A stretch of DNA of 64,000 nt, from NCBI GenBank assembly GCA_003194525.1, contig NBIV01000067.1, positions 62,001 through 126,000 on the forward strand, in the 5' to 3' direction. The position numbers and the translations under genes were made by a program. This DNA is from Gracilariopsis chorda (Eukaryota; Rhodophyta; Florideophyceae; Gracilariales; Gracilariaceae). The stretch's first letter is position 1; every line of letters begins with the position of its first letter. Below the pieces are notes generated by a model that saw only the letters and a program-made list of their open reading frames with translations, ran no database searches and was not told where the DNA came from. Positions 44,504 through 55,061 of the stretch are shown here, piece after piece.

Positions 44504-45211
44504 TTAAAAACGGCCGTTGAAGTGTTTCTGTTGACGCATTTTTTCCTTCGCTTTTGCCAGACGATGGTTGTTACCTCTGCAGTGGTCCTCGTAATGCTTC
44601 CAGTTGTTGAAAGATGGTATACGGTAAATAAAACAACCAGGTGGTGACGTCTTTGACAACACCTTATTTTTGTGTTTAGTTCCGTGGAGGTGTTCCTCAA
44701 GTTGTACGCAGCTGTTGAAGCGTAAATTGCAGTCGTCACACCTAGGTGTACAAAGCCGACGACGAAGTGTACGGTTTCTCTGGCGACGGATACGATCGTT
44801 TGCCACACGGTAGAGGTTGATGTTTCCGGCGTCACTGATCGGCAGGACACGTCTGCGGTTCTGATTGGGGGAGTCGTACGCTTCACAAATACGTTCCCTG
44901 ACTGTTTGGGATCCTGTAGGTTTGTCCAAAATTGAATTTGGTCGACGTTCGTCTGAGGCTTCTGGGGCTATGTCCACTAGCTCGGGAAATGGTGGGTGAC
45001 TACGAGACATCCGGGGTTCAAGCGAAACGAGGTTGTCGACTGGTTCGGGTGAAGGCGTACGGGGTTCGAAGGAGAAGCTGTGGTCAGCTACTGGGGTTCC
45101 AGGGTCGGCGAGTTTCACGGATGGTGGCGGCAGCGGTGTTGTTGATGGTGGTTCGGAGGATATGTCGGTGTTGGTGTACACCGACGGCGAGGACGGTGGT
45201 AACCTGGATCA
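44504..45211 (-). pseudogene. Extra zinc-finger gene between 5' LTR and gag of chromovirus B
   Basis: The minus frame is open from a stop at about 45211 to 44504, about 235 codons. No ATG marks the start; MSRSHPP at about 45012 is one candidate. The first half is Pro/Ser-rich; the middle is Arg-rich. The end carries a C2H2 finger of the U1/matrin type (CDDCNLRFNSCVQLEEHLHG, then TKH), and a second, similar unit (FNNWKHYEDHCRGNNH) that has lost one Cys. Such fingers usually bind RNA or DNA. It is not a usual part of a gypsy element and may be a captured host gene. A following piece in another frame (44490-44329) may be its tail. Confidence 0.6.
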
Positions 45212-45362
45212 GAGTATTGGGCTCACTGAAAACACATAATTGGTCAGAAATCAACAGTCAGTATGATCTGGATCTCTGTGGCTCACCCAAGCTTGGAAAT
45301 TTTTGTGTAGCTAAACCCACCAAGGCTGGATGGTCACCAGTTTCAGGTAAGCGTAATACTTA

Positions 45363-45378
45363 CTTGGGATGCTACCAA
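45363..45378 (-). other. Primer-binding site of chromovirus B
   Basis: Next to the 5' LTR the minus strand reads TTGGTAGCATCCCAAG. The first eight bases after the T (TGGTAGCA) could pair with a tRNA ending UGCUACCA. Copia E uses the same eight bases. Confidence 0.55.
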
Positions 45379-46030
45379 TGTTAGAAGCAGAGGTGCAGTG
45401 GTTGAATTAGTTGGAAGTAGGTGGTGATGATTCGAGTTAGAAGTTCGGAACATCCATCGGAATTTATATAGAATTTCTAGTCTAGTTCTATCAGTGCCAC
45501 TAGTCGATGAGAATTCGTCAGAGTTAAATGGTATTACGCTTGTTGTTCATGCTGGCCTCCGTACGCGACTGGTTGACCGGGTTCAGTGCCAGATCTAGTC
45601 GTTTGATGACTTGGAAAATTCTATCAATGGTGATGACTTGTCATCAGACGAGGTCTTGATGACCTGGCATGGACCAATGGTGCTAGTGATGACTTGGCAC
45701 GACTCCCTCGGGAATCGTACATGTCCGTTTGATCCCTGCTGTACCGTGTGAAGTGTCTTTTAACGTTGTGAGTAGTAGAAAACGTGTACTTCAGAGCCAA
45801 TATGTCCACGTGGTCAACCAAGACTTCATTGACATGACCATGTTGTCATGTCATACTGACAGGGTCTCACAAAGATGTTAACTTGGCTTTGAGGCCAGTT
45901 TGTGATGGCAAATAGGTAACCGATTTCTTCAGCAGATCGATTAAAATAAAACTAGCTGGTTTTTGCACGTTAGAACTGATGCTAGAGCCGGATATATTCA
46001 AAGGAAGGTAAATAATAACTAATTCTACCA
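45379..46030 (-). repeat. 5' LTR of chromovirus B
   Basis: Partner of 38456-39107, same length. Differences are scattered, more than between the LTRs of copia D or E. Confidence 0.85.
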
Positions 46031-46651
46031 CCCTTATCGACAATGACAAAATTCAAGAACAACTTTCAAAGCTGTACAGAGAGTGCGCTATGCGCTGGGT
46101 TAAGCGCAGAAAGAATGCAGTACACTCGCACAATTGCAGAAAAAGAGTCAGTAGTTTCAATTTTACAAAGGGAGACTATGTACTTCGGGGTGTCTTGCAG
46201 AAGCCTGCTGGTTCCAAGCTCAATTTTTAAGGGTATGGACATTTTAGAGTCTTAATTTGCAGAGAAAACTACGTCTTCAAAGTTGAAGAGTTGAGAAATG
46301 GAGAGAAAGATTGGGTACATGCACGCCAGTTAAAGTTTTTCAGCAACAAAGATTGTGTGGTGGCTTAGGAAATCAAAGACCACTCAGGCTATCAAGCCAA
46401 CCAGTTACTGACTATTGACGAATTGAAGGACATTCGAGGGAACGGAGCGGTTCCAGAACTACTAATGAAGTAGAAATACTTTACGGACCGTGAAACAGAG
46501 TGGGTATCTATCGACTCACTCAATCACGACATACCCGTACTGCTGAGGGAGTATATCGAGGACCTGCAAACGTCTGCTACGCAACGTCAGCGGAAAACTG
46601 CTCGCAATTTCAAATTGAACTTATCAAACGAGTCTTTTGGTTATGGGAGAC
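46031..46651 (+). pseudogene. Gypsy C pol C-terminus with chromodomain-like end
   Basis: Resumes after chromovirus B. One frame with stops reads FTKGDYVLRGVLQKPAGSKL, FKVEELRNGERKIGYMHAS, then LLMK*KYFTDRETEWVSIDS and DIPVLLREYI. The last two blocks fit the chromodomain-like end of this gypsy group, with TAG in place of the first Trp codon. This proves that B landed inside C. Confidence 0.65.
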
Positions 46652-46940
46652 TGTTGATGATTTGAGCAATTCCCCAACTTGGAAACAGTTATTTCAGAGG
46701 AAGCCAAATTCAAGCTGCAACTGTTTGAATTGCGTGTTAAGATACGCCACGTGCACGCAACCCCCGCAGTTGTGGGTGCCTTTTAGCAGAAGGTTGCGCG
46801 TTTTTGAAAGTGAGCAACAAATAACCCTGCCTCCGGAGGAAGAATTTCGGAGAAGGGGGGCAACCTCAGAGAGACTACTGAGCATTTTGTGCCTTTTCTA
46901 TGCTCAGCGCGCTAGTCTTACATACTTCAAACGCGTACTG
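46652..46940 (+). repeat. 3' LTR of gypsy C
   Basis: Aligns with 33003-33291; the right end is uncertain by a few bases (CGTACTGTA against CGTATCA). A purine-rich run (TTATGGGAGAC) precedes it. Confidence 0.65.
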
Positions 46941-47039
46941 TAAGCAACCAACACCGTTGCGAATATTCCAAGCTATAAGAAATGCGTCATCGACAGTGTT
47001 GGCCTAAGAAAGTTGAAAAAATTCATTGTTTATTAGCTT

Positions 47040-47640
47040 TTATACGAAGAAACTACAACAATATTGAGATTTTGGAGAGTATGAGATGTCTGTGGAGAAG
47101 CAACTAGGACGATGATCTTGTTTGTCTGGAAGGATTTGCGAAATCTGAAATTGGAAGTGGCTCATGTATTTATCAAAGGAAAGAATAACATATACGTCCC
47201 CGTATCGTTTGGAACTCACTTCATCAATAGATCTGTTTACCCAGTTGTTAAAAAATGCCTGCATCAATCCCAACTGTTTCTCTGTTTCATGGGCTGCAAA
47301 CCACAATTAAATTGTGAAGAGTTTTCTACTTGCTGCTCTTTGTTTTGAGAGAGAACGCCAGACACCAATCACCGGCTTCAGAGCTGATCCCTCAGCACAC
47401 ATGACTGGCAATGCCGAGATGCGATCACCTGTTCGTTTGACATTGCTCACTATATGAGTGTAACGCCCTCTATGCGCCTTCTCCCAAATATTTCTCTTCT
47501 TGGTTCTGTCGAGAATCTTTCCGAACGAAGAATCCGTCTCATCAATGTTCAATGATTTGGTTGGATTCGTTTTATTATACTTCTTCACCACTGTACAGAG
47601 AAGTGACATGATACGACCAACTTTTTCCAGCTCAAGAGCA
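47040..47640 (-). pseudogene. DDE_1-type (pogo-like) transposase fragment
   Basis: Minus frame 47609-47307 reads SLNIDETDSSFGKILDRTKK and HIVSNVKRTGDRISALPVM, the first catalytic region of a CENP-B/pogo transposase. After a stop, 47306-47040 reads AFFNNWVNRSIDE and ILSFDKYMSHF, the second. The third Asp and both ends are missing. Confidence 0.6.
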
Positions 47641-48533
47641 GCGAAGTAGTTGTACTCTATTTCCTAAAATGGTTGACAAATCAAGTAATGGCGTTAGTAA
47701 AGCAGTCTGACTCACTTTTTGGATGGGCAGCCCTTAACGAAGTTGATTTCCTGTATACGGTGGAGTGCTAAAGTTGAAACTTAATATGCGGTAGGGTCAA
47801 TGAGACTGGTCTATTCCAAAAGTGTGTTGTTATTGACGTACATTTTCACCAGTTTCGCAAGGTTATGTTTTTCTTTGTCGAAGAACACTTTGATCTTCCG
47901 GTTTTGTTCATTTTAAGATGAATCTGTCTTCGGTACAAGAGCGTTACCTGCGGTGGGCTATTTGACATAGGCGTTTTATATGTGGCACTACTTTACTCCG
48001 TATTCTTCACAGGGTTTATGGTAGGACTAACCATGCGTGAGTCGTTTGAATAGAGCTTGTTGAAACTACTCGTATTGACTAGATGGACGGGAGGAAAAGG
48101 ACATTGCATGCCGCCAGTTGAGAGGAACGACCGAAATGGTGGCACAGAACATTCGAACTTTGTACCCGCAGATTGATATGTGTTCAGAGGTTCTCGCCCT
48201 ACCTGTCTCTTAAAAGTTGTCGTTGAGGTCCAAATTGGAAAAGGGAGATACATTTGGGTTTATAGTTTGTGTGAAACTAGAGCGTGACGCCTGTCAGCCA
48301 CTGAGTTAAGGCGGTAGAAGTGAATGTGGCGCATGTCAACGAAACAGAACACGAGTTTGCCCAGCAGAAGAAGAAGTGGAACTTTTATTCACTGCCATAT
48401 TTAGTAAACCAAGAAGGACAGCACCAGCTACTGGCTGACTGTACTGTTCTAATAATCAATATGTGTCTGAAAAAAGCCAAAGTAGCTGAGGTGGCTGGTC
48501 ACGCTGGCGAACTCTAAGCCATCCCTAAAACAT
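47641..48533. other. No gene recognised
   Basis: Short frames only. The left part may hold N-terminal scraps of the transposase fragment (YNYFAALELEKVGRI near 47640 on minus). Confidence 0.4.
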
Positions 48534-48758
48534 TGTTGCACTACTGAGTTGCACTACTGACGTAAGCTCAACAACAACTTATGCTGACATGGCCTCGTGC
48601 AGCTTGCACTGCTCAGAAGATGAGTTAAAATAAACTCCTGAGTCGCGCTTGGCACTGCCTGCCAAGGGCGGGGGACAGTGACGAAGAAGAAGGACTTCTC
48701 ACTGCATTTTCTCCCCTTTGAAAAGACCCTGTGCGCTGCGTGAAATGTCTAAACAACA
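48534..48758 (+). repeat. 5' LTR of copia D
   Basis: Starts TGTTG, ends CAACA. Contains AGTTAAAATAAACTCCTGAG (possible promoter and start region). A repeated TTGCACTACTGA-type word opens it. Confidence 0.8.
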
Positions 48759-50095
48759 AATAGTTATGGGCCCAGCACAAGGTAGCGCAAAACCCTTCGT
48801 GCCTACAGACCCCCCAATGTTCAATCCTGCGGGAGATTTGCACGAGTATCGTCGGGAAGTGTCGCGTTGGGTTGAAACGAGTCAAGCAGCGTCGCGACAA
48901 GGTTCGGATCGTCTCTACAAAACAGTTTATGCAACACTCGCAAGGCACTTGTACGACCGTGGTCTCCCGAGTGAGCAGAAAGCTATCGTCGACGAAGCTC
49001 AGAGGAAGAAACTTATCAACTACAAGCAAGCAGCCCAGATTGAGGCTATCAAGCAGATTCTTAAGCTAACCGCAGTTGACCCCCCGATAGCAGTTGGTAC
49101 ACGCTTGATATCCTCATTTAATGACGTTACGTCTTGTCGTCGGTCTCGTTTGGAAGACTTGAACTCGTTTGCTTTTGCGCTTTTGCGGTTTAGCCGCTGA
49201 ACACCTAATGCATGTTGGCTTATCTGCATCATCTCAAGTTGGAGAGGTGCTTTCGATCACGCTCCTCAACAATGCTTTGCTCAGTGAGGATACTCTGACC
49301 AACGCCAAGCTTCAGCTTGTAGCTTTAGCAGAGGCTTGAATGAAAGCCGAGGTTCAAGAAGAAATCTCTATTACAATGGAGTCACTTTCTCAAGGGTTGA
49401 AGGTATTCAGGGATCTGAAACACGTGCTTTAACGAAACAAAAACCGACCGCTATCTTCTCACAGTCCAGCTACCGCTCGAAGCAAAGCTCTATCGCTCAT
49501 ATTACAAGTTATCAATGTGATTGATGAGAATGTTTAACTAGAGAACTACCTCACTGAAAAGAAAGCATCCGTTGAAGAAGAAAGTGACATATTTTCTACT
49601 GGTCTCCGTTGCAAACTCAATCTTGATGATGCAGTTACAGTCATTCGCAACCTGACCTCGTCACCAAAAAGCGCAGAAAAAACCTACACGAAGTCTGAAA
49701 TTGAAAACATGGTATCACAACGAGTGGAACAGCGCGTTGAGCAACGCCTTAATCAGGCTATGGCTGCATACCAGAAAAAGCTAGGTCTTCAATCTGATCG
49801 TTTGCGTCCAATGGGCTCGTCGTTTTCTGGACCCTTGTCTACGCAGAAACACAAAACTAGACCACCCGCAGTTGGTGTCAAGGACAAGAAACGGAAGTCA
49901 GATGATCGAGGATTTTGTTACGACTGTGGCTCAAAAAACCATCGCCGAGGATCAGAAGAATGTGAGAATCCTAGTTTCTACACGAAACGGCTTCGATCAG
50001 AAAAGTTGAATCCTTCAGAACAGGATCGGCCAAACCATACTGAACGCCGGGATTTTCAGCGGGGCTTTACCCCCTTGCAAACCAGTCGCAGTTAA
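48745..50095 (+). pseudogene. Copia D gag
   Basis: ATG at 48745 lies within the LTR end; ATG at 48767 (MGPAQGSAKPF) is the next choice. Frame 1 piece to 49200 (PPMFNPAGDLHEYRREVSRW). A shift near 49140-49195 leads to a segment with HVGLSASSQVGEVL and stops, and on to 49709-50095, with a coiled-coil-like run (SQRVEQRVEQRLNQAMAAYQ) and a zinc knuckle CYDCGSKNHRRGSEEC (CX2CX4HX6C). Confidence 0.65.
48763..48778 (+). other. Primer-binding site of copia D (initiator tRNA-Met anticodon arm)
   Basis: GTTATGGGCCCAGCAC starts 4 bp after the LTR and is the exact complement of the conserved anticodon stem-loop of eukaryotic initiator tRNA-Met (GUGCUGGGCCCAUAAC). It pairs inside the tRNA, not with its 3' end, so priming would use a cleaved tRNA half, as known for Drosophila copia and some other Ty1/copia elements. 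Confidence 0.8.
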
Positions 50096-51280
50096 CTGCA
50101 GGTAGTGAAACCTACTCAGTTATAAGGCCATATAAGGATCCAAATCTGATCCTTGACCCAGGCTGCCCGAAGAGTGTGGGAGGATCTGAATTGATTTCCC
50201 AGCTCTGCGCATCTCTGCGTACTGAGTTAGAACTCAAACCTTTAGATTGTGAACCATTTCTACATGGCTTTGGAAAAAGCTGTGCCAATGCGCTCCCAGT
50301 GTTCGCGATCTGGACACTAGAGGGTGAAAACCAATACGGAAAAGCTTTCTATATTCCGTTCTATGTAGTAGTTGGTGATGGACCTATTCTGCTAATAAAT
50401 GACTTACTCTCTCGTTCAGAGGTGCTTGGCAATGCAAACCAATTGCGCATTCCGAAAGGGCTCGCTGGACCAAGTGAAATCCTTTTCAGAACGTACTGCA
50501 CTGGACAAGATCTTTCCAAGCGTACCTGTCTCCTTCTCGTACCTTCCAGTATCAAGTCGATGAAAGCCTTTTTTGCCCCAACTTTGAAAACGAAGAGACA
50601 GTTCATTGAAAATGAAGTACTTTTTGCCAAATGGTTTCATGTTTATACCCATATGCGTCCAAGGGAAGTAAAGTACCTCTGTCGACAAGCAAAACTTCTG
50701 ACCAAAACTCTCGCAGCGCTTCTGGACGAAGCATATGACAAATTCACAAGTTGCAAGTCAACTGGGCGGCCCCTTGCTCCCAGAAAAGTTTCATTCTCAC
50801 GTCTTGTACAACGCTTTAACGATCAATTGCAGGTTGACTTCATGTTTGTAGCAGAGCTGGGAAATCTTCCTATCCTAAACATGAAAGAGGCTGCTACTGG
50901 CCTAACTGTGGCGTTATTGACGTTCTCTCGTTCAATTCTTGAAGCATGGAAGTCCATTTTCTTGCACTGGATCACAGTACACGGGCCTCCAGGAGAACTT
51001 TCAAAAGATCCCGAGTTCAACAATGACCAAATCCAACTCTTATGTGCAGAGAATCAAATCAAGTTCTCTCCACGTCCTGCGAGAAGACACAACAAAGTTG
51101 GTATTGTCGAATCTTCTCATGATTATGTACGCTAACTCATACAGCGATTACTAAAGGATCGTTAATACGCAATATCTCGAGGTATACTGGTCTCCTCAGA
51201 CCATGAAATTGTCTCCAAAGCTGCTTTTCTAAAAAACATTCTCCAAGGCTCAAACCTAGTATCCAGTTTCGATTTGGCTC
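50096..51280 (+). pseudogene. Copia D protease and integrase
   Basis: Protease at about 50145-50450: LILDPGCPKSVGG, with DPG where D-S/T-G is usual. Integrase: HVYTHMRPREVKYLC and a later Cys (zinc-binding region), LQVDFMFV (Asp), LSKDPEFNND (Asp) and KVGIVESSHD (Glu). Open 50176-51135, then stops at 51133-51135 and again shortly after. The PRPARRHNKVGIVE wording marks a distinct, broadly spread copia-like group. Confidence 0.7.
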
Positions 51281-53760
51281 GAGGTTACAGACTTACAATC
51301 ACTGGGCTTTCTCAAAGACCAATCAGCAAGGATATTATCTCGGCGCATACAGAGAAAACCACACGGCAAGCTCTGCATCGTTTTCTGAGGTCTGGGGACA
51401 TCAAAATGTTATCTCGAACGTTGATTTCGCCCGGGACTCCGGTTTTCTTCTTCAGAAAAACTCAAAAAGGTGGTGTCTGGCTTGAAGGATACGTAAATGA
51501 GACCTACAGCCATCTGGTCGCAGTCTCGTCTAAGCCCAGTTCAGGCGGTAACAAGTACGCTGTTGCGTACGAGGATCTGAGACTTAGACTGCTCAGTCCC
51601 CTTCTCAGAGATTTGGAACGTCTAAAAGTTGGTTTTCAAGAGCTGCCCTCCAAGATTGTGGATAGCGTTAACGCTATCGTGGAAGAACCTATCCTTCGAC
51701 CAATCCCAAACCCACTACTGGTAACTAAGGATCATTCACCAATGCACATTGATGATGTCTTTGAACATTGTCCTTTGGACTACGCCGTTTGGGATGACCA
51801 TACAGCAAGTATTTCATATCTGGCAAAAACGCAGTTCTGTCAATCCTTAAATGCTCCTTCTAAAGATATTGGTCTCTATGCATCTTTGAAGATGAAAACA
51901 TTACCTCTAAAGTCTGCTTCCCAACCAATACTTCGAGAACTTCGCAATTATTTAGTATCGGGGCCTTTATCCGAACACAAGCTCCAATGCACGCCCCGTT
52001 GGGTGCTGGATCATACCATAGCCAACGAGAAAGAAGCTTACCGCAGAAATAAGGCATATAATTGGGTCTCCGTTCGGTCTCTCCCTCGGAACGCCAACCT
52101 CATCTCTTCGCATCATTTTTTTGTCATCAAACATGACGGAGAGAGCAAAGCTTTGAAACCTAAATGCAGGCTCGTACCACATGGGAACAAGGACAAGGAC
52201 AAAGACCAGTTGCGATCGGATTCGGCAACAGACCAATTCCCTGCTATTAGACTGCTGCTCTCGATGGCAGTCCTGTTTGATTTTCGAATTGCCTCCATTG
52301 ACATTAAGTCTGCTTATCTGCAAGCGGGCTCCATCAAACGTGACATGTTTATGAGGCCCCCGAGAAGTTAGGTAGATACGTTTGACGAAGTCTGGAAAAT
52401 ACTTGTCCCAACGTATGGTCTCGGTGACTCTAGTCGCTTGTGGCAGCTTTGTGTGAAGGATTGGTTGTTAAAGCGTGGTTTTGTTACGATTCCGGGACAT
52501 CCTCATCTGTTTCTTTTATGGGAGAATCAAGAAGTTGTCTTTCTTCCGGCAAAAGTGGTTGACGATATGATATTCGCAGGAAGCCATGAAAAACTGGTTA
52601 GGTTTCATGAATCTATATCTGCACAGTTTGAGGTCAAAAGATTCTTGCAAGGCCAGAACATGGTTTTCAATCGTCTTTTCATCACTCAATTGCCAGAATT
52701 TTCAATACTAGTATCAATGAAGGAGTTCCAAGAAAACATTGTTCCCCTTTCTGTTCCTTCTCCAAGGAAAAAGGAAAACGATGACATCTGCACAGCTACG
52801 GAACTACGCGATTTTCAGAGCTTGACGGGTAAGCTCAACTTTCTTGGTCATGGAGCAATCCCTCAAGCTTCAGTCGTTGCAAGCAAGCTCCAGCAACAGG
52901 TTTGTCGCCTCAAGCTACACCACGTGCGTCAGCTAAACAGCGCAACAAAGCAACTTAAGAGCCTTAACCCCGCTTTCTTTTTCAAGGTCTTGTCCAACCC
53001 CGTTTCCTCTACTTCACAGATTCATCTTCTCAGTTTTAGTGACGCTGCTACCGGTACGACATCATACGGACAATCTGGATATGGTTCGGGAATACTTGCT
53101 TATCAAAGCCCTGATTGCACATATCATGTTATTGACTGGCATTCATCAAAGCGGACGCGTGTTTCGTTTTCTTCTGCAGGAGCTAAAATCATTGCGGCAG
53201 CCTTTGCAACAGAGCGATCTGTTTTTGTTTCGCAGACACTTCCCTACATCTTCCATGATTCTGGTTTTGCAAAACAAATTCTGACAAGTCTTTTCGTTGA
53301 CTGTTTTGGTCTTTACTCTACAATCTCTACGTTGCATGGACAGAGAGACTAGCGCCTACGACCTACCGTTTCAAGGCTTCGAGATTCGTTTGAATCAGGG
53401 GAACTACACGAAATTTGCTGGCTTCCTGGTTCAGCAAATATCGCGGATGCCTTAACGAAGATCAATCCGCACTCGTTTCGTTTATTAAACCGAATAATGA
53501 ACGATTTAAAACTGCCCAAGAAGGTTGCAGCGCATCTGGAGAAACATTCGTTGTCGAACTATACTATATACGTCTTCGATGCCTGCCCTTTATCTGGAGT
53601 ATGCTATGGAAACAAAAAAGGAAAAAGAGTTTGCTCCAGGTTATGCGTAAGACACGAGATCACCCCCAGCTGCGCGGCTGGCACCATTTTAGTACAATGT
53701 GTTACCGTTACGAAGGCGGGGAATTACAGCCGAACTGGACATCCCTGCCCCCACAATTAA
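51274..53760 (+). pseudogene. Copia D reverse transcriptase and RNase H
   Basis: The same frame as 50176. 51274-52371 includes FFFRKTQKGGVWLEGYV (linker), KCRLVPHGNKDKDKDQ and IASIDIKSAYLQAG (first Asp). TAG at 52369-52371; 52438-53352 includes LPAKVVDDMIFAG, a VDD active site with Val in place of the usual Tyr, and the RNase H region with LLSFSDAATGTTSYG. After a TAG at 53350-53352 the frame continues with LPGSANIADALTKINP, the typical end of copia RNase H, to TAA at 53758-53760. Only in-frame stops, no shifts, in this half. Confidence 0.75.
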
Positions 53761-54010
53761 GTAGGCCCTCAATACACCTTTCGGTGGTCAGCCTTCGTAA
53801 CGGATGTACAACACGGACGCCATTCTTGCGTCAGCACTTCATGACTTAACGGTCTCATTTCGTCGAGCACCTGATTGGTCTTGAACCCAGTACTTTTTTC
53901 TCACTTCACCAGAGTAATACCACTCTGCTACGGTCACTTCTCTTTCTTATCTACGCTAAATTTCTAGAGGTATTTATTCTGCTTTGGCTGTTCACCGCCA
54001 ACTGGGGGGG

Positions 54011-54236
54011 TGTTGCACTACTGAGTTGCACTACTAACGTTAGCTCAACAACAAATTACGCTGACATGGCCTCGTGCCGCTTGCAATGCTCAGAGGATGA
54101 GCTAAAATAAACTCCTGAGTCGCGCTTGGCACTGCCTGCCAAGGGCGGGGGACATTGACGAAGAAGAAGGACTTCCCACTGCGTTTTCTCCCCTTTGAAC
54201 GGACCCTGTGCGCTGCGCGAAATGTCCACACAACCA
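54011..54236 (+). repeat. 3' LTR of copia D
   Basis: Partner of 48534-48758. Preceded by the polypurine tract AACTGGGGGGG (54000-54010). Confidence 0.8.
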
Positions 54237-54665
54237 ATACACAAATCGCATGAATGAGTGCCGCTTCCAAAAAACACTTGCGCAACTGGGCGGCGAATGA
54301 GAACAGTTCCTGCGCGAGGTAGTGTACCACCGTAGGGAAGAGCTATAATAACTCTGATACAAACGATTCGTGATGCACAAAACTCGCAATGGGCTTTTCC
54401 TCCATCCCAAATGATGCACTATCACATCCTTTCACCGAAAAGCTTTCCGCAGTTTCGAGGTCAAAAAGCCCGGACAAAGGGTTGAGTTCGAAGCCGCTGG
54501 GGCCCTAGGCCATGGATTTGATGATTTTAGTGTAGTGGACGTAGGAATAGTAGAGAAGGGGATAGTCTACAGTAGGTCTAGAATACAGTTACTGAGTAAC
54601 TACGTAGGGATTCACTCTTTGCGCAAAAACATGGATTTAGGACTAGTTCATAGGTTTTGAACACA
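54237..54665. other. No gene recognised
   Basis: No open frame with a recognisable product. Frames crossing the LTR edge are shadows. Confidence 0.45.
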
Positions 54666-55055
54666 TTATACGCTATATGCCAGAGCATCGCATATAGATA
54701 ACTCAAAATCATTAACACAAAAACTGTGTGTAGAAGACAATAACATTAACTGCGTACTGTAATGGTAATTTTCTGGATTAATTGTTTCGTCGTCCGAATC
54801 CATCACATTAAATCTAGAACCTAAGTTTCTCTGTCCCTTTTCCCTATATTGCTTATGCTTTAATCGTCGCTTTTGACAAATAAGGTCTCCAATATGATGG
54901 AGACGATTCTTATAGCTGTCTGAATCGTTTTCCTCCTCAGAAATTGGGCTTCGATCTTCGAACGAAAGTTTTGCAAATTCCTCCTCGCGTTCGATAGAGG
55001 CATTTTGCATAATTTCAAGAGCGTTTTTGACATCTAAAGGAGTGATGGAATTCAT
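54666..55055 (-). CDS. Hypothetical acidic protein
   Basis: ATG at 55055 (MNSITPLDVKNALEIMQNAS) gives 129 codons to a stop at 54666. The first half is rich in Glu, Asp and Ser (SFEDRSPISEEENDSDS), followed by a basic patch (CQKRRLKHKQYREKGQR). No domain. It could be part of a decayed transposon gene or a small host gene. Confidence 0.3.
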   Translation of the reverse strand: MNSITPLDVKNALEIMQNASIEREEEFAKLSFEDRSPISEEENDSDSYKNRLHHIGDLICQKRRLKHKQYREKGQRNLGSRFNVMDSDDETINPENYHYSTQLMLLSSTHSFCVNDFELSICDALAYSV

Positions 55056-55061
55056 TGCCAA

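Larger units (their letters stand above)
38456..46030 (-). mobile_element. Ty3/gypsy chromovirus B, complete, nested in gypsy C
   Basis: LTRs at 38456-39107 and 45379-46030, each 652 bp, begin TGTTAG and end CTAGCA or CTACCA. Flanks CTCTT (38451-38455) and CCCTT (46031-46035) agree at four of five bases. All coding domains read leftward: extra zinc-finger frame, gag, protease, reverse transcriptase, RNase H, integrase, chromodomain. Gypsy C coding sequence resumes on both sides, which proves the nesting. Many frame changes and stops; the copy is old. Confidence 0.85.
33003..46940 (+). mobile_element. Ty3/gypsy LTR retrotransposon C, split by two later insertions
   Basis: LTRs at 33003-33291 and 46652 to about 46940 both begin TGTTGATGAT and align throughout. 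Between them, on plus: gag, protease, reverse transcriptase, RNase H, integrase and a chromodomain-like tail. A probable solo LTR sits in gag (34209 to about 35150) and a whole chromovirus (38456-46030) sits after the integrase core. The protein style (IRNIELLIANDD, DLSGYVWL, SAFRYNIEHFPGEKN) resembles gypsy elements that are common in oomycetes and algae. No matching target duplication was found at the outer ends. Confidence 0.75.
48534..54236 (+). mobile_element. Copia-like LTR retrotransposon D
   Basis: LTRs of 225 and 226 bp (48534-48758 and 54011-54236) begin TGTTGCACTACTGAGTTGCA and end CAACA or CAACCA. By hand they differ at about 18 positions. Order gag, zinc knuckle, protease, integrase, reverse transcriptase, RNase H: integrase before reverse transcriptase defines Ty1/copia. 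The primer-binding site matches the anticodon arm of initiator tRNA-Met. A polypurine tract (AACTGGGGGGG) ends at 54010. No clear target duplication. Confidence 0.8.

Noticed and set aside
48529..54241. Target duplication around copia D
   Set aside because: Flanks AACAT and ATACA do not match, so I do not claim one.
54040..54425. Minus-strand frames over the right LTR of copia D
   Set aside because: The same frames occur over the left LTR (48625-49029), so they are repeat shadows without domain content.
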